Shown: positions 1 through 7,536 of the stretch, in pieces | How positions within the stretch are numbered: the first letter of the stretch is position 1 | Layout: every line of letters begins with the position of its first letter | IMG/VR virus record: IMGVR_UViG_3300030004_000099 | Span: 1 to 21,051 of that record | Length of the DNA: 21,051 bases | Direction: 5' to 3' (one strand) | Origin: a virus | Translations under genes and position numbers: made by a program | The notes under the pieces: generated by a model | What the model saw: only the letters and a program-made list of their open reading frames with translations | Told to the model about the DNA's origin: nothing | The model's database searches: none

Positions 1-353
1 TCTATCTCTTCTTCATTTAAAGGTTGAACACAAGCTTCTGTATATTGTTGGATTATATCCAATTGTTGTTCAATTGTTTTTATATTTTCAATTTGAATAT
101 TTTCTAATAAATCCAAACCAGTCTGAAGATTAATAAATTCTGAATATGATTCATCTTCTAAGGCTAAAAGATTTTTTGTACTGTTTATTAGACTTGTAAT
201 TAACCATTCAAACATCTCTATTTCAAATTTAGTTAATAATGTCGAAGTTGGTTCTTCTAATTTTATTTCAACATCTGCCAATGGTTCTTCAACTACAATT
301 TCAGTAGCAGAAGGTGTTTCTTCTATCTTGTTTTTAGATTTTTGGTTGAGCAT
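1..353 (-). CDS. Hypothetical acidic protein, 3' end cut off by the window
   Basis: Reading leftward from an ATG at 353-351, the frame stays open for 117 codons to the window edge, so only the N-terminal part is seen. It begins MLNQKSKNKIEETPSATEIV and continues rich in Glu, Leu and Ile. After about residue 35 it looks helical and could form a coiled coil. The Shine-Dalgarno sequence AAGGAG lies at 361-366, well placed for this start. It is transcribed away from the 460-aa gene, and the palindromic late-promoter box at 367-388 lies just upstream, so it is probably a late gene. I do not recognise the family. Confidence that it is a real gene is good because of the start signals and the long open frame on this strand. 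Confidence 0.72.
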   Translation of the reverse strand, partial: MLNQKSKNKIEETPSATEIVVEEPLADVEIKLEEPTSTLLTKFEIEMFEWLITSLINSTKNLLALEDESYSEFINLQTGLDLLENIQIENIKTIEQQLDIIQQYTEACVQPLNEEEI

Positions 354-366
354 AAAATCACTCCTT

Positions 367-388
367 TACTTTATTTATAAATAAAGTA
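367..388. promoter_or_regulatory. Palindromic divergent late promoter
   Basis: A perfect 22-bp palindrome sits between two divergent genes. It contains TATAAATA, the exact T4 late-promoter box, on the plus strand at 376-383 and on the minus strand at 372-379. The plus box lies 29 nt before the ATG at 412, and the minus box 19 nt before the ATG at 353. In T4-like phages this element is read by gp55 RNA polymerase, and gene 55 is in this window. Single TATAAATA matches are expected by chance in DNA this AT-rich. The intergenic site, the two-strand symmetry and the fit to both starts make this one convincing. Confidence 0.7.
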
Positions 389-411
389 TAAGTAATTACA
401 CGAGGATTGAA

Positions 412-1794
412 ATGATTGATATAAAAAAAATAATTATTGAAGAACTTTCAGATAAACAAAAAACAAGAGTAGATTCTTGGTCAAAAAAAACAACTCATAA
501 ACCAACAATTTCTACTATATTAGGACAACCATCAAGATCATTTAATTATTTTAATAAAGAAAATGTTGAACATGGTCTTAAGTCTAAAGGATTTGAAAAT
601 TTAATACCTTTATATCACAAAGATGTTACACCAAATAAATCTGGTTATAATTTTTCAAATCATGTTTTTGGTAACGAAGATAGAGTAGTTTTACCTTTTG
701 AAACACCGTCTAAAAAAACTTCTACACCAAAAGATATTAATAATTTTATTGAACAAACAGGTCATAAAATTAAAGATTATAAAGCTGGTTTAGCTACCGA
801 CAAATATGGTAGAGATGTTAAATTAGGAAGAATCTTTGAAAAACATAAAAATCATCCTGATGCTCCAAAATTACTTGAGAAATTTAATAAAGATCCAAAT
901 AGACAAAATAAAAGTGACGATTTACAAGTTGTAATTTCGAGACATCCATATGATGTTGCGGGAATGTCAACAAATCGTGGATGGACTTCTTGTATGGATA
1001 TGGAAAAAAATAAAGCGGGTTATAAGAATGCTTTAAAAGCAGATGTTAATATGGGTACACATGTTGCTTATTTGACTAAAAAAGGTGATAACACAATTGA
1101 AAATCCTATTGCTCGTATTTCTTTAAAACCATATATAGCAAAGAATGATCCTTCAGATACTATAATTCGTTCAACCGAAACTACTTATGGAAGCGCTGGT
1201 TCTAAACAGACCAAATTTAATGAAATTGTTAATAATTGGACACATGAAAATTTTCCTGGAAAAAATATGTTTTATAAAAAACATCCTAAAGAAAGATATA
1301 ATGAAGGGGCTGGAAATCTAATTAATATTAATAAACACACACCTGCCAAAAAAATTATGGATATAGATGAGAATCATTTTAAAAATGATCGATCATTATT
1401 TCATCAAATAAAAAACCATCCTCAATCTAAATCAATTTTCAAACATTATTTAGATAAATGTTTGAAAAATGATAATTCTCATTTTCTTTATAATTTAATT
1501 CCTCATATCTCCACATATGGTTTAAATAGTAAAGAAAGTATTGCTAAAACTTATAAGGATGGAAGAGGTTATGTATTGAGTCATCCCGATATTATCGAAA
1601 ATAAAAATCTTGCTAATATTGTAGCTAATAGATATTTAACAAAAGATTTAAAAATGGAATCTTATGATAATTCTAGTAGTTATGAAGATAAAATAGTTAG
1701 AAGATTATTAAGACATTTTCCCGAACATCATACTGCATTTAAAAATTTGGGTAATACTGCTTTTAAATACTTAATTGCAACTAAGGATTATTAA
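412..1794 (+). CDS. Conserved-looking phage protein of unknown function (460 aa)
   Basis: The gene starts at an ATG preceded by GAGG (about 8 nt upstream) and encodes a 460-residue soluble, basic, Asn- and Lys-rich protein without a signal peptide or membrane segment. The middle holds the most distinctive part: HPYDVAGMSTNRGWTSCM at about residues 178-195, then a block ending NPIARISLKP (about residues 230-239). I recall similar blocks (DVxxMS...W.SCM, then GTHVAYL and ARI.L.P) in unannotated phage proteins, but I cannot give them a function. The C-terminal 150 residues look like helical repeats with His-Pro turns. It follows a late-promoter box and precedes a tail-tube-like gene, so a virion or late role is possible. 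That is inference only. Confidence 0.85.
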   Translation: MIDIKKIIIEELSDKQKTRVDSWSKKTTHKPTISTILGQPSRSFNYFNKENVEHGLKSKGFENLIPLYHKDVTPNKSGYNFSNHVFGNEDRVVLPFETPSKKTSTPKDINNFIEQTGHKIKDYKAGLATDKYGRDVKLGRIFEKHKNHPDAPKLLEKFNKDPNRQNKSDDLQVVISRHPYDVAGMSTNRGWTSCMDMEKNKAGYKNALKADVNMGTHVAYLTKKGDNTIENPIARISLKPYIAKNDPSDTIIRSTETTYGSAGSKQTKFNEIVNNWTHENFPGKNMFYKKHPKERYNEGAGNLININKHTPAKKIMDIDENHFKNDRSLFHQIKNHPQSKSIFKHYLDKCLKNDNSHFLYNLIPHISTYGLNSKESIAKTYKDGRGYVLSHPDIIENKNLANIVANRYLTKDLKMESYDNSSSYEDKIVRRLLRHFPEHHTAFKNLGNTAFKYLIATKDY

Positions 1795-1798
1795 TTAC

Positions 1799-1827
1799 TT
1801 GACTTAATGGAATAATTAAAGTATAAT
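1799..1827 (+). promoter_or_regulatory. Sigma-70-type promoter before the tail-tube-like gene
   Basis: TTGACT (1799-1804) and TATAAT (1822-1827) are separated by exactly 17 nt, and the latter ends 12 nt before the ATG at 1840. It lies in the short gap after the 460-aa gene. It matches the same layout found at four other gene fronts in the window. Confidence 0.65.
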
Positions 1828-1839
1828 AGGAACTAATTC

Positions 1840-2295
1840 ATGGAAACAACATATAACTTAGCTATTAATTCATCCTATCGATTAGTAATAGCATCTTTCC
1901 CAGATGTAGTATTCTTTGCACAAAAGAATCCAATACCATCTATACAAACAATATTTCCAACTTTACAAGGACCACAATTAGCTTATGCAATGCCCCCAAG
2001 TGCATTAGTTTATGGACCTTTTACAGTTGATTTTTTAATTGATGAAGATCTTACTAACTATAGAGCATTAGTTGATTGGAGTCAATCATCTTTAACAGCA
2101 ACACCAAATAATGTTTATTCTGATATTTCTTTAGTTATTATGGATAATGCTCGTAATAATGTAGTTCAAACAGCAAATTTTGTCAACGCATTTCCCATGA
2201 ATATTTCAGAACTTATATATGAAGTTGATGTTAACGAAGCCGTTTATTTAAAAGCATCGGTTAATTTTAGATACGATTCCTATAAATTTATTTAA
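1840..2295 (+). CDS. Tail-tube-fold protein (T4 gp19/gp54-like), tentative
   Basis: This 151-aa protein is rich in beta-prone residues. Its segment FTVDFLIDEDLTNYRALVDW (about residues 62-81) resembles the FxVxFLVDEDLxNYxxIxxW block of tail tube and baseplate-tube proteins in marine T4-like phages. The opening FPDVVFFAQKNPIPSI (about residues 20-35) fits the strand-plus-loop start of the same fold. Such proteins form the inner tube of the contractile tail or start it on the baseplate. The gene has AGGA about 10 nt before its ATG and its own sigma-70-type promoter. It sits beside uvsY, which in T4 also borders baseplate genes (25, 26). The fold call is from remembered sequence patterns. Whether it is the major tube protein or an initiator cannot be decided here. 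Confidence 0.6.
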   Translation: METTYNLAINSSYRLVIASFPDVVFFAQKNPIPSIQTIFPTLQGPQLAYAMPPSALVYGPFTVDFLIDEDLTNYRALVDWSQSSLTATPNNVYSDISLVIMDNARNNVVQTANFVNAFPMNISELIYEVDVNEAVYLKASVNFRYDSYKFI

Positions 2296-2310
2296 GGAGA
2301 TTTTTATATT

Positions 2311-2754
2311 ATGCAAACTATGGAAATTTTAACTCATTGGTCTGAAGATAGTAAAGTACACGAATCTATTAATGATCTTGGTGATGATATTAGAAGAGTC
2401 GGTAGTCTTCATGCAAAATATATTCAAATTTTCTTTGAAGAAAAGGCACGTCTTATAAAGCTCAAAGCAAATCAAGCAAAATTAAAAAAACTTCGTTGGG
2501 AATATTGGGATGGTAAATTAACGCCCGAAGTTCAAAAGAAAATGAATTGGGAACCCCAAGCTTTAAAATTAATCAAAGCGGAAATTCCAATGTATATGGA
2601 AAGTGATGAAGTGTTAGAAGATATTAATATGAAAGTTGATCTACAAATAGAAAAAGTAGCAGTTATAGATTCTATAATTAAGACTATAGCACAAAGAGGA
2701 TATCAACTCAAGTCTGTACTTGATTGGGAAAAATATAAATCAGGAGGATTTTAA
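2311..2754 (+). CDS. uvsY: UvsY recombination mediator
   Basis: UvsY loads the UvsX recombinase onto gp32-coated single-stranded DNA during recombination-dependent replication and repair. The 147-aa product is all-helical and close to the 137 aa of T4 UvsY. It keeps the family layout: a basic helix with KARLIKLKANQAKLKKLRWE (about residues 46-65), the YWDGKLTPE turn that matches the YYSGR region of T4, a central acidic segment and a C-terminal IAQRGYQLKSVLDWEKYKSG block aligning with IKSRGFAIKHIQDMRAFEAG. AAGGAG lies upstream of the ATG. Its stop codon overlaps the probable start of uvsW, and the AGGAGG near its 3' end (2742-2747) would serve that downstream gene. The uvsY-uvsW pairing also supports the call. 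Confidence 0.92.
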   Translation: MQTMEILTHWSEDSKVHESINDLGDDIRRVGSLHAKYIQIFFEEKARLIKLKANQAKLKKLRWEYWDGKLTPEVQKKMNWEPQALKLIKAEIPMYMESDEVLEDINMKVDLQIEKVAVIDSIIKTIAQRGYQLKSVLDWEKYKSGGF

Positions 2755-2756
2755 TC
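2742..2756 (+). promoter_or_regulatory. Strong ribosome-binding site facing a possible ATC start of uvsW
   Basis: AGGAGG at 2742-2747 is one of the strongest Shine-Dalgarno sequences in the window. It lies 6 nt before ATC at 2754-2756, which is in frame with uvsW and overlaps the uvsY stop as TAATC. Other gene pairs here overlap as TAATG (11142, 17277, 18835). The 13 extra codons would give uvsW an N-terminus that matches T4 UvsW in length. The first in-frame ATG (2793) has no Shine-Dalgarno sequence of its own. Confidence 0.5.
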
Positions 2757-2792
2757 ACTGATATAATAATTAATAAACTAAATGAAACATAT

Positions 2793-5315
2793 ATGAAAAT
2801 TATATGTTCACCATCAATATTGAGTGAATTATCCGATAAATTTTCATATCAATCTAATAATTCACGTTATGATAAAAGAGTTCAATATGGAATGTGGGAT
2901 GGAAAAATACGTTTAGTTAATAAAAAAACAAGAACATTATACTTAGGATTACAAAATGATATAATAGAATTTTGTAAAACAAATAATTACTCACTTCAAA
3001 ATAATATTCCTAAAGTAAAAAAATTAATTACTTATAATGAATTTGAAGCATTTATAAAAACAATAAATCTTCCTTCTGATAGAGTTCCTTATGATTATCA
3101 AATAGAAACATGTGTCAATTTAATAAATGAAAACGGAAGAGGTTTTTTTATAAGTCCAACCGCTTGTCACAAAAAAGATGATTTAGTTTTTATGGCAAAT
3201 TTTACTTATAAAAAAATACAAGAAATACAAATAGGAGATGAAATATTTGGACCCGATGGTAAAATAAAAAAAATATTAAATATTTATAAAGGTCATGATA
3301 ATTTATATGAAATAAATCCTAAAACAAAAAGAGAAAAAATTACTGTTACAGGAGAACATATATTATATCTTGATAAAGCAGGAGAAAAAACAAATAATTA
3401 TAGAGGTCCCGATAAAATATTAGAAATAAGTGTAAATGATTATATACAAAAAACAAATAATTTTAAACATTTAACATATCTTAAATATAATGATACAATT
3501 TTAGATACAAAAAATTATAATATAATACCAACAAAATTAAATCCATATTTTATTGGTGTATATTTAGGAGATGGACATTCACATAATTGTGCTATAACAT
3601 CTATAGATAAAGAAATTATAGATTCTTGTGCTTATGAAGCAAATATTTTTAATTGTGAGTTTAAAAAACAAAATAATTCAAAATACGGTTATAGTTTTGT
3701 TAAAAAAACAGGGAAAAATAATCCTATTTTAGATGAGTTTAGGAAAATAGGATTATTTTTCGGTAATAATAAAAAGAGATTAAAATGCAAAAATAGATTT
3801 ATACCACATATTCTGTTTAATACTTCTCCTGAATATAGAAAAGAATTATTGGCTGGTTTAATTGATACTGATGGTCATTTACATAAAAAAACATTTTTTG
3901 AATATTCTTCAAAATCATTAAATTTATGTATGAATGTAAGAGATTTGGCAATATCATTAGGATTAATATCACATATTAGAAAACATTTTAATAAAAAATA
4001 TAATAAAATGTATTATAGAACTATTATAATGGGAAATATTGATATTATTCCAACAAGATTAATAAGAAAAAAAGCTATTAGAAGACTATCCACTATGAAT
4101 AATGGTATTTTTAATAGTAGAAATCAATATAGAAGTAGTTTTGATATTAATTATATTGGAAAAGGTGAATATTATGGAATTCAAGTAGAAGATTCATTAT
4201 ATTTAAGTCATAATGGATTAATTACACACAATAGTGGTAAAAGTCTAACATTATATCTATTAATAAGATGGTATAACGAAAAAACTTTACTTATTGTACC
4301 AACGACAAACCTTGTTATTCAAATGAGACAAGATTTTATAGATTATGGTTACAAAGGTTCTATAAGTATTATTAAAAGTGGCGAATCAAAAGAAAATCTT
4401 GGTGACATTACAGTTTCTACTTTTCAATCTTTACCTAATGTAAATGAATCGTTTTTTAATCAATTTAAAGTAATATTAAATGATGAAGTACACCATGCAT
4501 CTGCAAAAACTATCAAAAATATATTTGAAAAGGCGGAAAAAACTCCTGTTAAAATTGGTTGTACGGGAACTTTAGATGAGGAAAAGAAAGCAACTGATGA
4601 AATGCTTATTAGAGGTTTATTTGGGAAAAAGTTTATTGCCACAACAACTCGTGAATTAATTGATAGAGGTACAGTATCTGATATTGATATTACTTGTATT
4701 AATCTTGAATATCCAGAAGATTTTAGAAAACAAATTAGAACAAGACATAATAAAGAAAAAATTACATATGCATCAGAAATAGATATACTTATTGGTAGTA
4801 AAGATGGTATAATACAAGGGTATCCAAATAGACAGAATTTTATAGCTAAACTTGCTTTAAAAATAACTGATAATAAAAATACATTAATTTTATGTAGATA
4901 TATTAGACACGCTCAAGAATTAAACGATATTCTTAGTAATATTACTAATAAAAAAATATTTCTAATATATGGAACAGTAAAAGCTGAATATAGAGATGAA
5001 ATAAGATCTATACTCGAAAAAGAAACCAATATTATTGTGATCGCCACCTATAAAACTTTGGGTGAAGGAGTAAGTATAAATAACTTACATAACATAATAT
5101 TTTCATCACCAATTAAAGGAATGATTGGTGTTTTACAAGCAATTGGTAGAGCTTTAAGACTTCATAAAAGTAAAATTAAAGCAAGATTATATGATATTGG
5201 TGATAATTTTTCAATTGGTAAGTATATAAACTTTTCTTATCAACATTTTACCAAAAGAATAGAATATTATATTAAAGGAAAATTAGATTATAAAATTTTA
5301 AACATCAAACTTTAA
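2793..5315 (+). CDS. uvsW: UvsW-type SF2 DNA/RNA helicase carrying an in-frame intein
   Basis: UvsW is a helicase that unwinds branched DNA and R-loops, which switches the phage from origin to recombination-dependent replication. The 840-residue precursor is 484 residues of helicase (T4: 503) plus a 356-residue intein at residues 125-480. The N-terminal part aligns with T4 (YGMWDGKIRL matching YGNWDGRIRL). After splicing the P-loop reads SPTASGKS. Motif II is DEVHH (564-568), motif III GCTGTL, and motif VI QAIGRALR (782-789). The C-terminus KLDYKILNIKL matches T4 KFNYVMKTVNL. The coordinates use the first ATG. However, an in-frame ATC at 2754 behind AGGAGG would add 13 codons that align with the T4 N-terminus, so translation may start there. 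Confidence 0.93.
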   Translation: MKIICSPSILSELSDKFSYQSNNSRYDKRVQYGMWDGKIRLVNKKTRTLYLGLQNDIIEFCKTNNYSLQNNIPKVKKLITYNEFEAFIKTINLPSDRVPYDYQIETCVNLINENGRGFFISPTACHKKDDLVFMANFTYKKIQEIQIGDEIFGPDGKIKKILNIYKGHDNLYEINPKTKREKITVTGEHILYLDKAGEKTNNYRGPDKILEISVNDYIQKTNNFKHLTYLKYNDTILDTKNYNIIPTKLNPYFIGVYLGDGHSHNCAITSIDKEIIDSCAYEANIFNCEFKKQNNSKYGYSFVKKTGKNNPILDEFRKIGLFFGNNKKRLKCKNRFIPHILFNTSPEYRKELLAGLIDTDGHLHKKTFFEYSSKSLNLCMNVRDLAISLGLISHIRKHFNKKYNKMYYRTIIMGNIDIIPTRLIRKKAIRRLSTMNNGIFNSRNQYRSSFDINYIGKGEYYGIQVEDSLYLSHNGLITHNSGKSLTLYLLIRWYNEKTLLIVPTTNLVIQMRQDFIDYGYKGSISIIKSGESKENLGDITVSTFQSLPNVNESFFNQFKVILNDEVHHASAKTIKNIFEKAEKTPVKIGCTGTLDEEKKATDEMLIRGLFGKKFIATTTRELIDRGTVSDIDITCINLEYPEDFRKQIRTRHNKEKITYASEIDILIGSKDGIIQGYPNRQNFIAKLALKITDNKNTLILCRYIRHAQELNDILSNITNKKIFLIYGTVKAEYRDEIRSILEKETNIIVIATYKTLGEGVSINNLHNIIFSSPIKGMIGVLQAIGRALRLHKSKIKARLYDIGDNFSIGKYINFSYQHFTKRIEYYIKGKLDYKILNIKL
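3165..4232 (+). mobile_element. Intein with LAGLIDADG homing endonuclease in the UvsW P-loop
   Basis: The 356-residue insert begins at Cys125 and ends with His-Asn (residues 479-480), followed by Ser as the +1 extein residue, as expected for a class 1 intein. The splicing blocks are visible: block A CHKKDDLVFM, block B VTGEHILY with its TxxH motif, block F YGIQVEDSLYLSHNG and block G GLITHN. Two LAGLIDADG motifs, YLGDGH (257-262) and LAGLIDTDG (353-361), mark an intact endonuclease domain. The site lies between Ala and Ser of the PTA/SGKS Walker A motif, so the helicase is inactive until splicing. The insert looks even poorer in G+C than its host gene, using ATA, AAT and TTA codons heavily. 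It reads as complete and probably active. Confidence 0.93.
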
Positions 5316-5323
5316 GGATTTAT

Positions 5324-5704
5324 ATGCAGTATAGATTAATTAGATTAGCTACTGGAGCAGAAATTATTGGGGAATTATTAAAAGAAGATAAAGATACAGT
5401 AACAATTAAAAATCCAATCATGATTGTTACGGGTGATTATAATCCTCAATTACAAGCACACGAATATAATATTGCACCATATAGTATGTACACTAAAATC
5501 ATACCTTTTGAAAGGAAATTTATAGTGTTCAATACCAAACATATAGTCGATCAATTTCTAACAATTTATATTGAATTTATTAAAAATCTTACTGTTAAAG
5601 TAATTAATGAAGAAGAAACTATAAATAAAGAATCACCTTCACTTAAAATAAACGAGGACATATTCAAAGAATTTTTAAGTCCCATTAGTGAGACAATTCA
5701 CTAA
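5324..5704 (+). CDS. Small LSm-like phage protein, function unknown
   Basis: The 126-aa product starts MQYRLIRLATGAEIIGELLK with later strands TVTIKNPIMIV and KIIPFERKFIVFNTKHIV. This strand pattern, with a GxxxxGxL turn and a late F-x-V-x-N segment, resembles the Sm/LSm-like proteins found in marine T4-like phages near uvsW and gene 55. The last 40 residues are a charged helical tail. The start has AAGGA 8 nt upstream, and the gene follows uvsW by 8 nt, so it is probably co-transcribed with it. An RNA-binding or structural role would be guesswork. The fold call is tentative, but the position between uvsW and gene 55 fits its relatives. Confidence 0.65.
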   Translation: MQYRLIRLATGAEIIGELLKEDKDTVTIKNPIMIVTGDYNPQLQAHEYNIAPYSMYTKIIPFERKFIVFNTKHIVDQFLTIYIEFIKNLTVKVINEEETINKESPSLKINEDIFKEFLSPISETIH

Positions 5705-5852
5705 TCCATCCTTCGGATGAAGGCTAAAGCCTTATAGTTTATCTTTTAAAATAGACTATATCATTTCTTAACAAGACATTATACATCTCAAGAAAAATAT
5801 TGTCAAGTCAAAAATATCTCAAACATTGAAAAATAAAAACAAGGATATATAA
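5705..5852 (+). promoter_or_regulatory. Structured intergenic leader ahead of gene 55, possible terminator or small RNA
   Basis: This 148-nt gap is the longest non-coding stretch in the window. Its first part holds three back-to-back hairpins: CATCC/GGATG at 5707-5719, AAGGC/GCCTT with loop TAAA at 5720-5733, and a 10-bp stem at 5733-5760 with one G-U pair. CCTTC (5710-5714) can instead pair with GAAGG (5719-5723), which would undo the first two. The second hairpin is followed by a T-rich run (5738-5747), so weak termination is possible. I see no convincing promoter in the rest. AAGGA precedes the gene 55 start. It could be a terminator, an RNA-processing site or a leader controlling the late sigma factor. 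Confidence 0.45.
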
Positions 5853-6407
5853 ATGGCCAAAAAAAATTATATTAATAATAAAGATCTTCATGAAGATCTT
5901 TTATTATATAAACAAAAATGTAAATTGTTAGAATTAAATAATAAACCAAAACCTCAATTATCAAATTATTTTGGTCAATCTATTTTACTTATAGCAGAAC
6001 GTTTAGGAAGAAAACCTTGTTTTAATCAATATTCGTATCTTGATGAGATGAAGAATGATGGTGTAACTGCTGCAATTAAATATGCATCATCATATGATCC
6101 TGAAAAATTTCAAAATCCGTTTGCATATTTTACTACAATCATCTATAATGCTTTCATCAATAGACTCAATTCAGAACAAGCTCAACAATATACAAAAGCT
6201 ATTCTGTATAGAAATTCAGGAAGCCTTGGTGCCGAAGAAGACGAAGGATTTACTAATGATTCTTTGAATTCAACTATTACTGCATTTGAAAATCGTATGC
6301 GTAATAAAAAAGCCAAGGAACAAGAAAGAATTCAACGTAAGAAAGATGAACTTACACTTGCAGAAGAATTAATTGATATTGATGAAATGATTGAAGTATT
6401 GGATTGA
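5853..6407 (+). CDS. 55: gp55 late-transcription sigma factor
   Basis: gp55 replaces the host sigma on RNA polymerase and recognises the late box TATAAATA, with activation by the DNA-mounted gp45 clamp. The 184-aa protein is nearly the same length as T4 gp55 (185 aa). It carries the region-2-like block NYFGQSILLIAERLGRKPCF, then YSYLDEMKNDG and NPFAYFTTIIYNAFINRL (about residues 90-107), matching the NPFAYFTQIAWNAFIRRI segment of T4. After a charged linker it ends with a hydrophobic-acidic tail (DIDEMIEVLD), the type of tail that binds the clamp in T4. AAGGA lies about 8 nt before the ATG. Its stop TGA lies inside the -35 hexamer of the next promoter. Confidence 0.92.
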   Translation: MAKKNYINNKDLHEDLLLYKQKCKLLELNNKPKPQLSNYFGQSILLIAERLGRKPCFNQYSYLDEMKNDGVTAAIKYASSYDPEKFQNPFAYFTTIIYNAFINRLNSEQAQQYTKAILYRNSGSLGAEEDEGFTNDSLNSTITAFENRMRNKKAKEQERIQRKKDELTLAEELIDIDEMIEVLD

Positions 6408-6432
6408 CATTTATAGTATAGTCTGTTATAAT
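6404..6432 (+). promoter_or_regulatory. Consensus sigma-70 promoter for genes 47 and 46
   Basis: A perfect -35 TTGACA (6404-6409) and a perfect -10 TATAAT (6427-6432) are separated by 17 nt, 24 nt before the ATG of gene 47. The -35 contains the stop codon of gene 55. This would let genes 47 and 46 be expressed early by unmodified host polymerase. Confidence 0.85.
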
Positions 6433-6456
6433 ATGTTTTTAGTATAAGGATTTTTA

Positions 6457-7536
6457 ATGATAACAATTAATGATGAAAAAATAATCCTTCTTGGTGATAC
6501 ACATTTTGGTGTAAGAAATGATGCATTAAATTTTCATAGACAATTTGAAAGATTTTATAATTTCTTATTTAAATATATGAAAGATAATGATTTTACGACT
6601 ATAGTACAATTTGGAGATCTTTTTGATAGAAGAAAGTACATACAGTTTAATTCATTAAAAGAATCAAGACGTTATTTCTTCGATAAATTAAAAGAATACA
6701 ATTTTAAACTTTATACTTTAATTGGTAATCATGATATTCCTTCTAAAAACACTTTAGAAGGAAATTCGCCATCACTTCTTCTCAATGAATATAATTATGA
6801 AGATTATATCTATGTAATTCAAGAACCAACTGAAATTAAACTTGGTCAAACTAATACTTTAGTTATTCCTTGGATATGTTCTAATAATATGGAAGCATGT
6901 TCAGCAGCAATTGAAAAAACAACTTCTCCAATATGTTTTGGACATTTTGAAATTATTGGCGCGGAAATGTATAAAGGGTCATTTTGTACACATGGAATTT
7001 CAAAAGATTTGTTTTGGAAATTTAAAGACGTTTATACAGGTCATTTTCATACTATAAACAAAATTGATAATATTCAATACTTAGGTTCACCATATCAATT
7101 AACGTGGGCCGATTATGGTGATGAAAGAGGGTTTTTTACATTTGATACAACAACCCAAGAAACTGAATTTGTAAAAAACCCTTATGAAAATTTCCATAAA
7201 ATTACATATGATGATTCTAAAATTAATCTAGACAAAATTGAAAAAATAGATTATACTACTTATCAAGACTCATATGTTAAAGTCGTAAAAGTAAAATGTA
7301 AAGACTCATATGTACTCGAAAAGTTTGTTCAAAAATTAGAAGATGTCGGGGCCGATGTAACAACTGTTGATGATCATAAAAATAAAAATCTTCTGAAAGA
7401 TTCTGATATAGTTCAAGCAGTTGATGATATTAATACAACTTTTAAGAAAATTTCAATTGAATATAAAGATAGTGTTGATCCAAGTAAACTTGAACAATAT
7501 TTAATGGAATTATATGTGAAAGCAAATAATATATAA
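6457..7536 (+). CDS. 47: gp47 recombination nuclease subunit (Mre11/SbcD-like)
   Basis: gp47 is the metal-dependent nuclease of the gp46/47 complex, which resects DNA ends to start recombination and degrades host DNA. The calcineurin-like phosphoesterase motifs are all present: GDTHFG (residues 13-18), GDLFDRR (53-59), GNHD (90-93), then CFGHFE and the GHFHT motif (TGHFHT). The 359-aa length is slightly above T4 gp47 (339 aa). AAGGA lies 8 nt before the ATG. The stop codon directly abuts the gene 46 start (0-nt gap), so the subunits are probably translated in step. The consensus promoter at 6404-6432 drives both. Confidence 0.95.
   Translation: MITINDEKIILLGDTHFGVRNDALNFHRQFERFYNFLFKYMKDNDFTTIVQFGDLFDRRKYIQFNSLKESRRYFFDKLKEYNFKLYTLIGNHDIPSKNTLEGNSPSLLLNEYNYEDYIYVIQEPTEIKLGQTNTLVIPWICSNNMEACSAAIEKTTSPICFGHFEIIGAEMYKGSFCTHGISKDLFWKFKDVYTGHFHTINKIDNIQYLGSPYQLTWADYGDERGFFTFDTTTQETEFVKNPYENFHKITYDDSKINLDKIEKIDYTTYQDSYVKVVKVKCKDSYVLEKFVQKLEDVGADVTTVDDHKNKNLLKDSDIVQAVDDINTTFKKISIEYKDSVDPSKLEQYLMELYVKANNI

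Noticed and set aside
5630-5637. TATAAATA late box inside the LSm-like gene
   Set aside because: It is over 200 nt from the next start, and exact matches occur by chance several times in 21 kb of DNA this AT-rich. Copies at about 13098 and 20796 are rejected for the same reason.
5705-5852. Group I intron or intron remnant
   Set aside because: Hairpins are present, but I could not find a convincing P3-P7 core, and the flanking genes are complete, with no exon to join.
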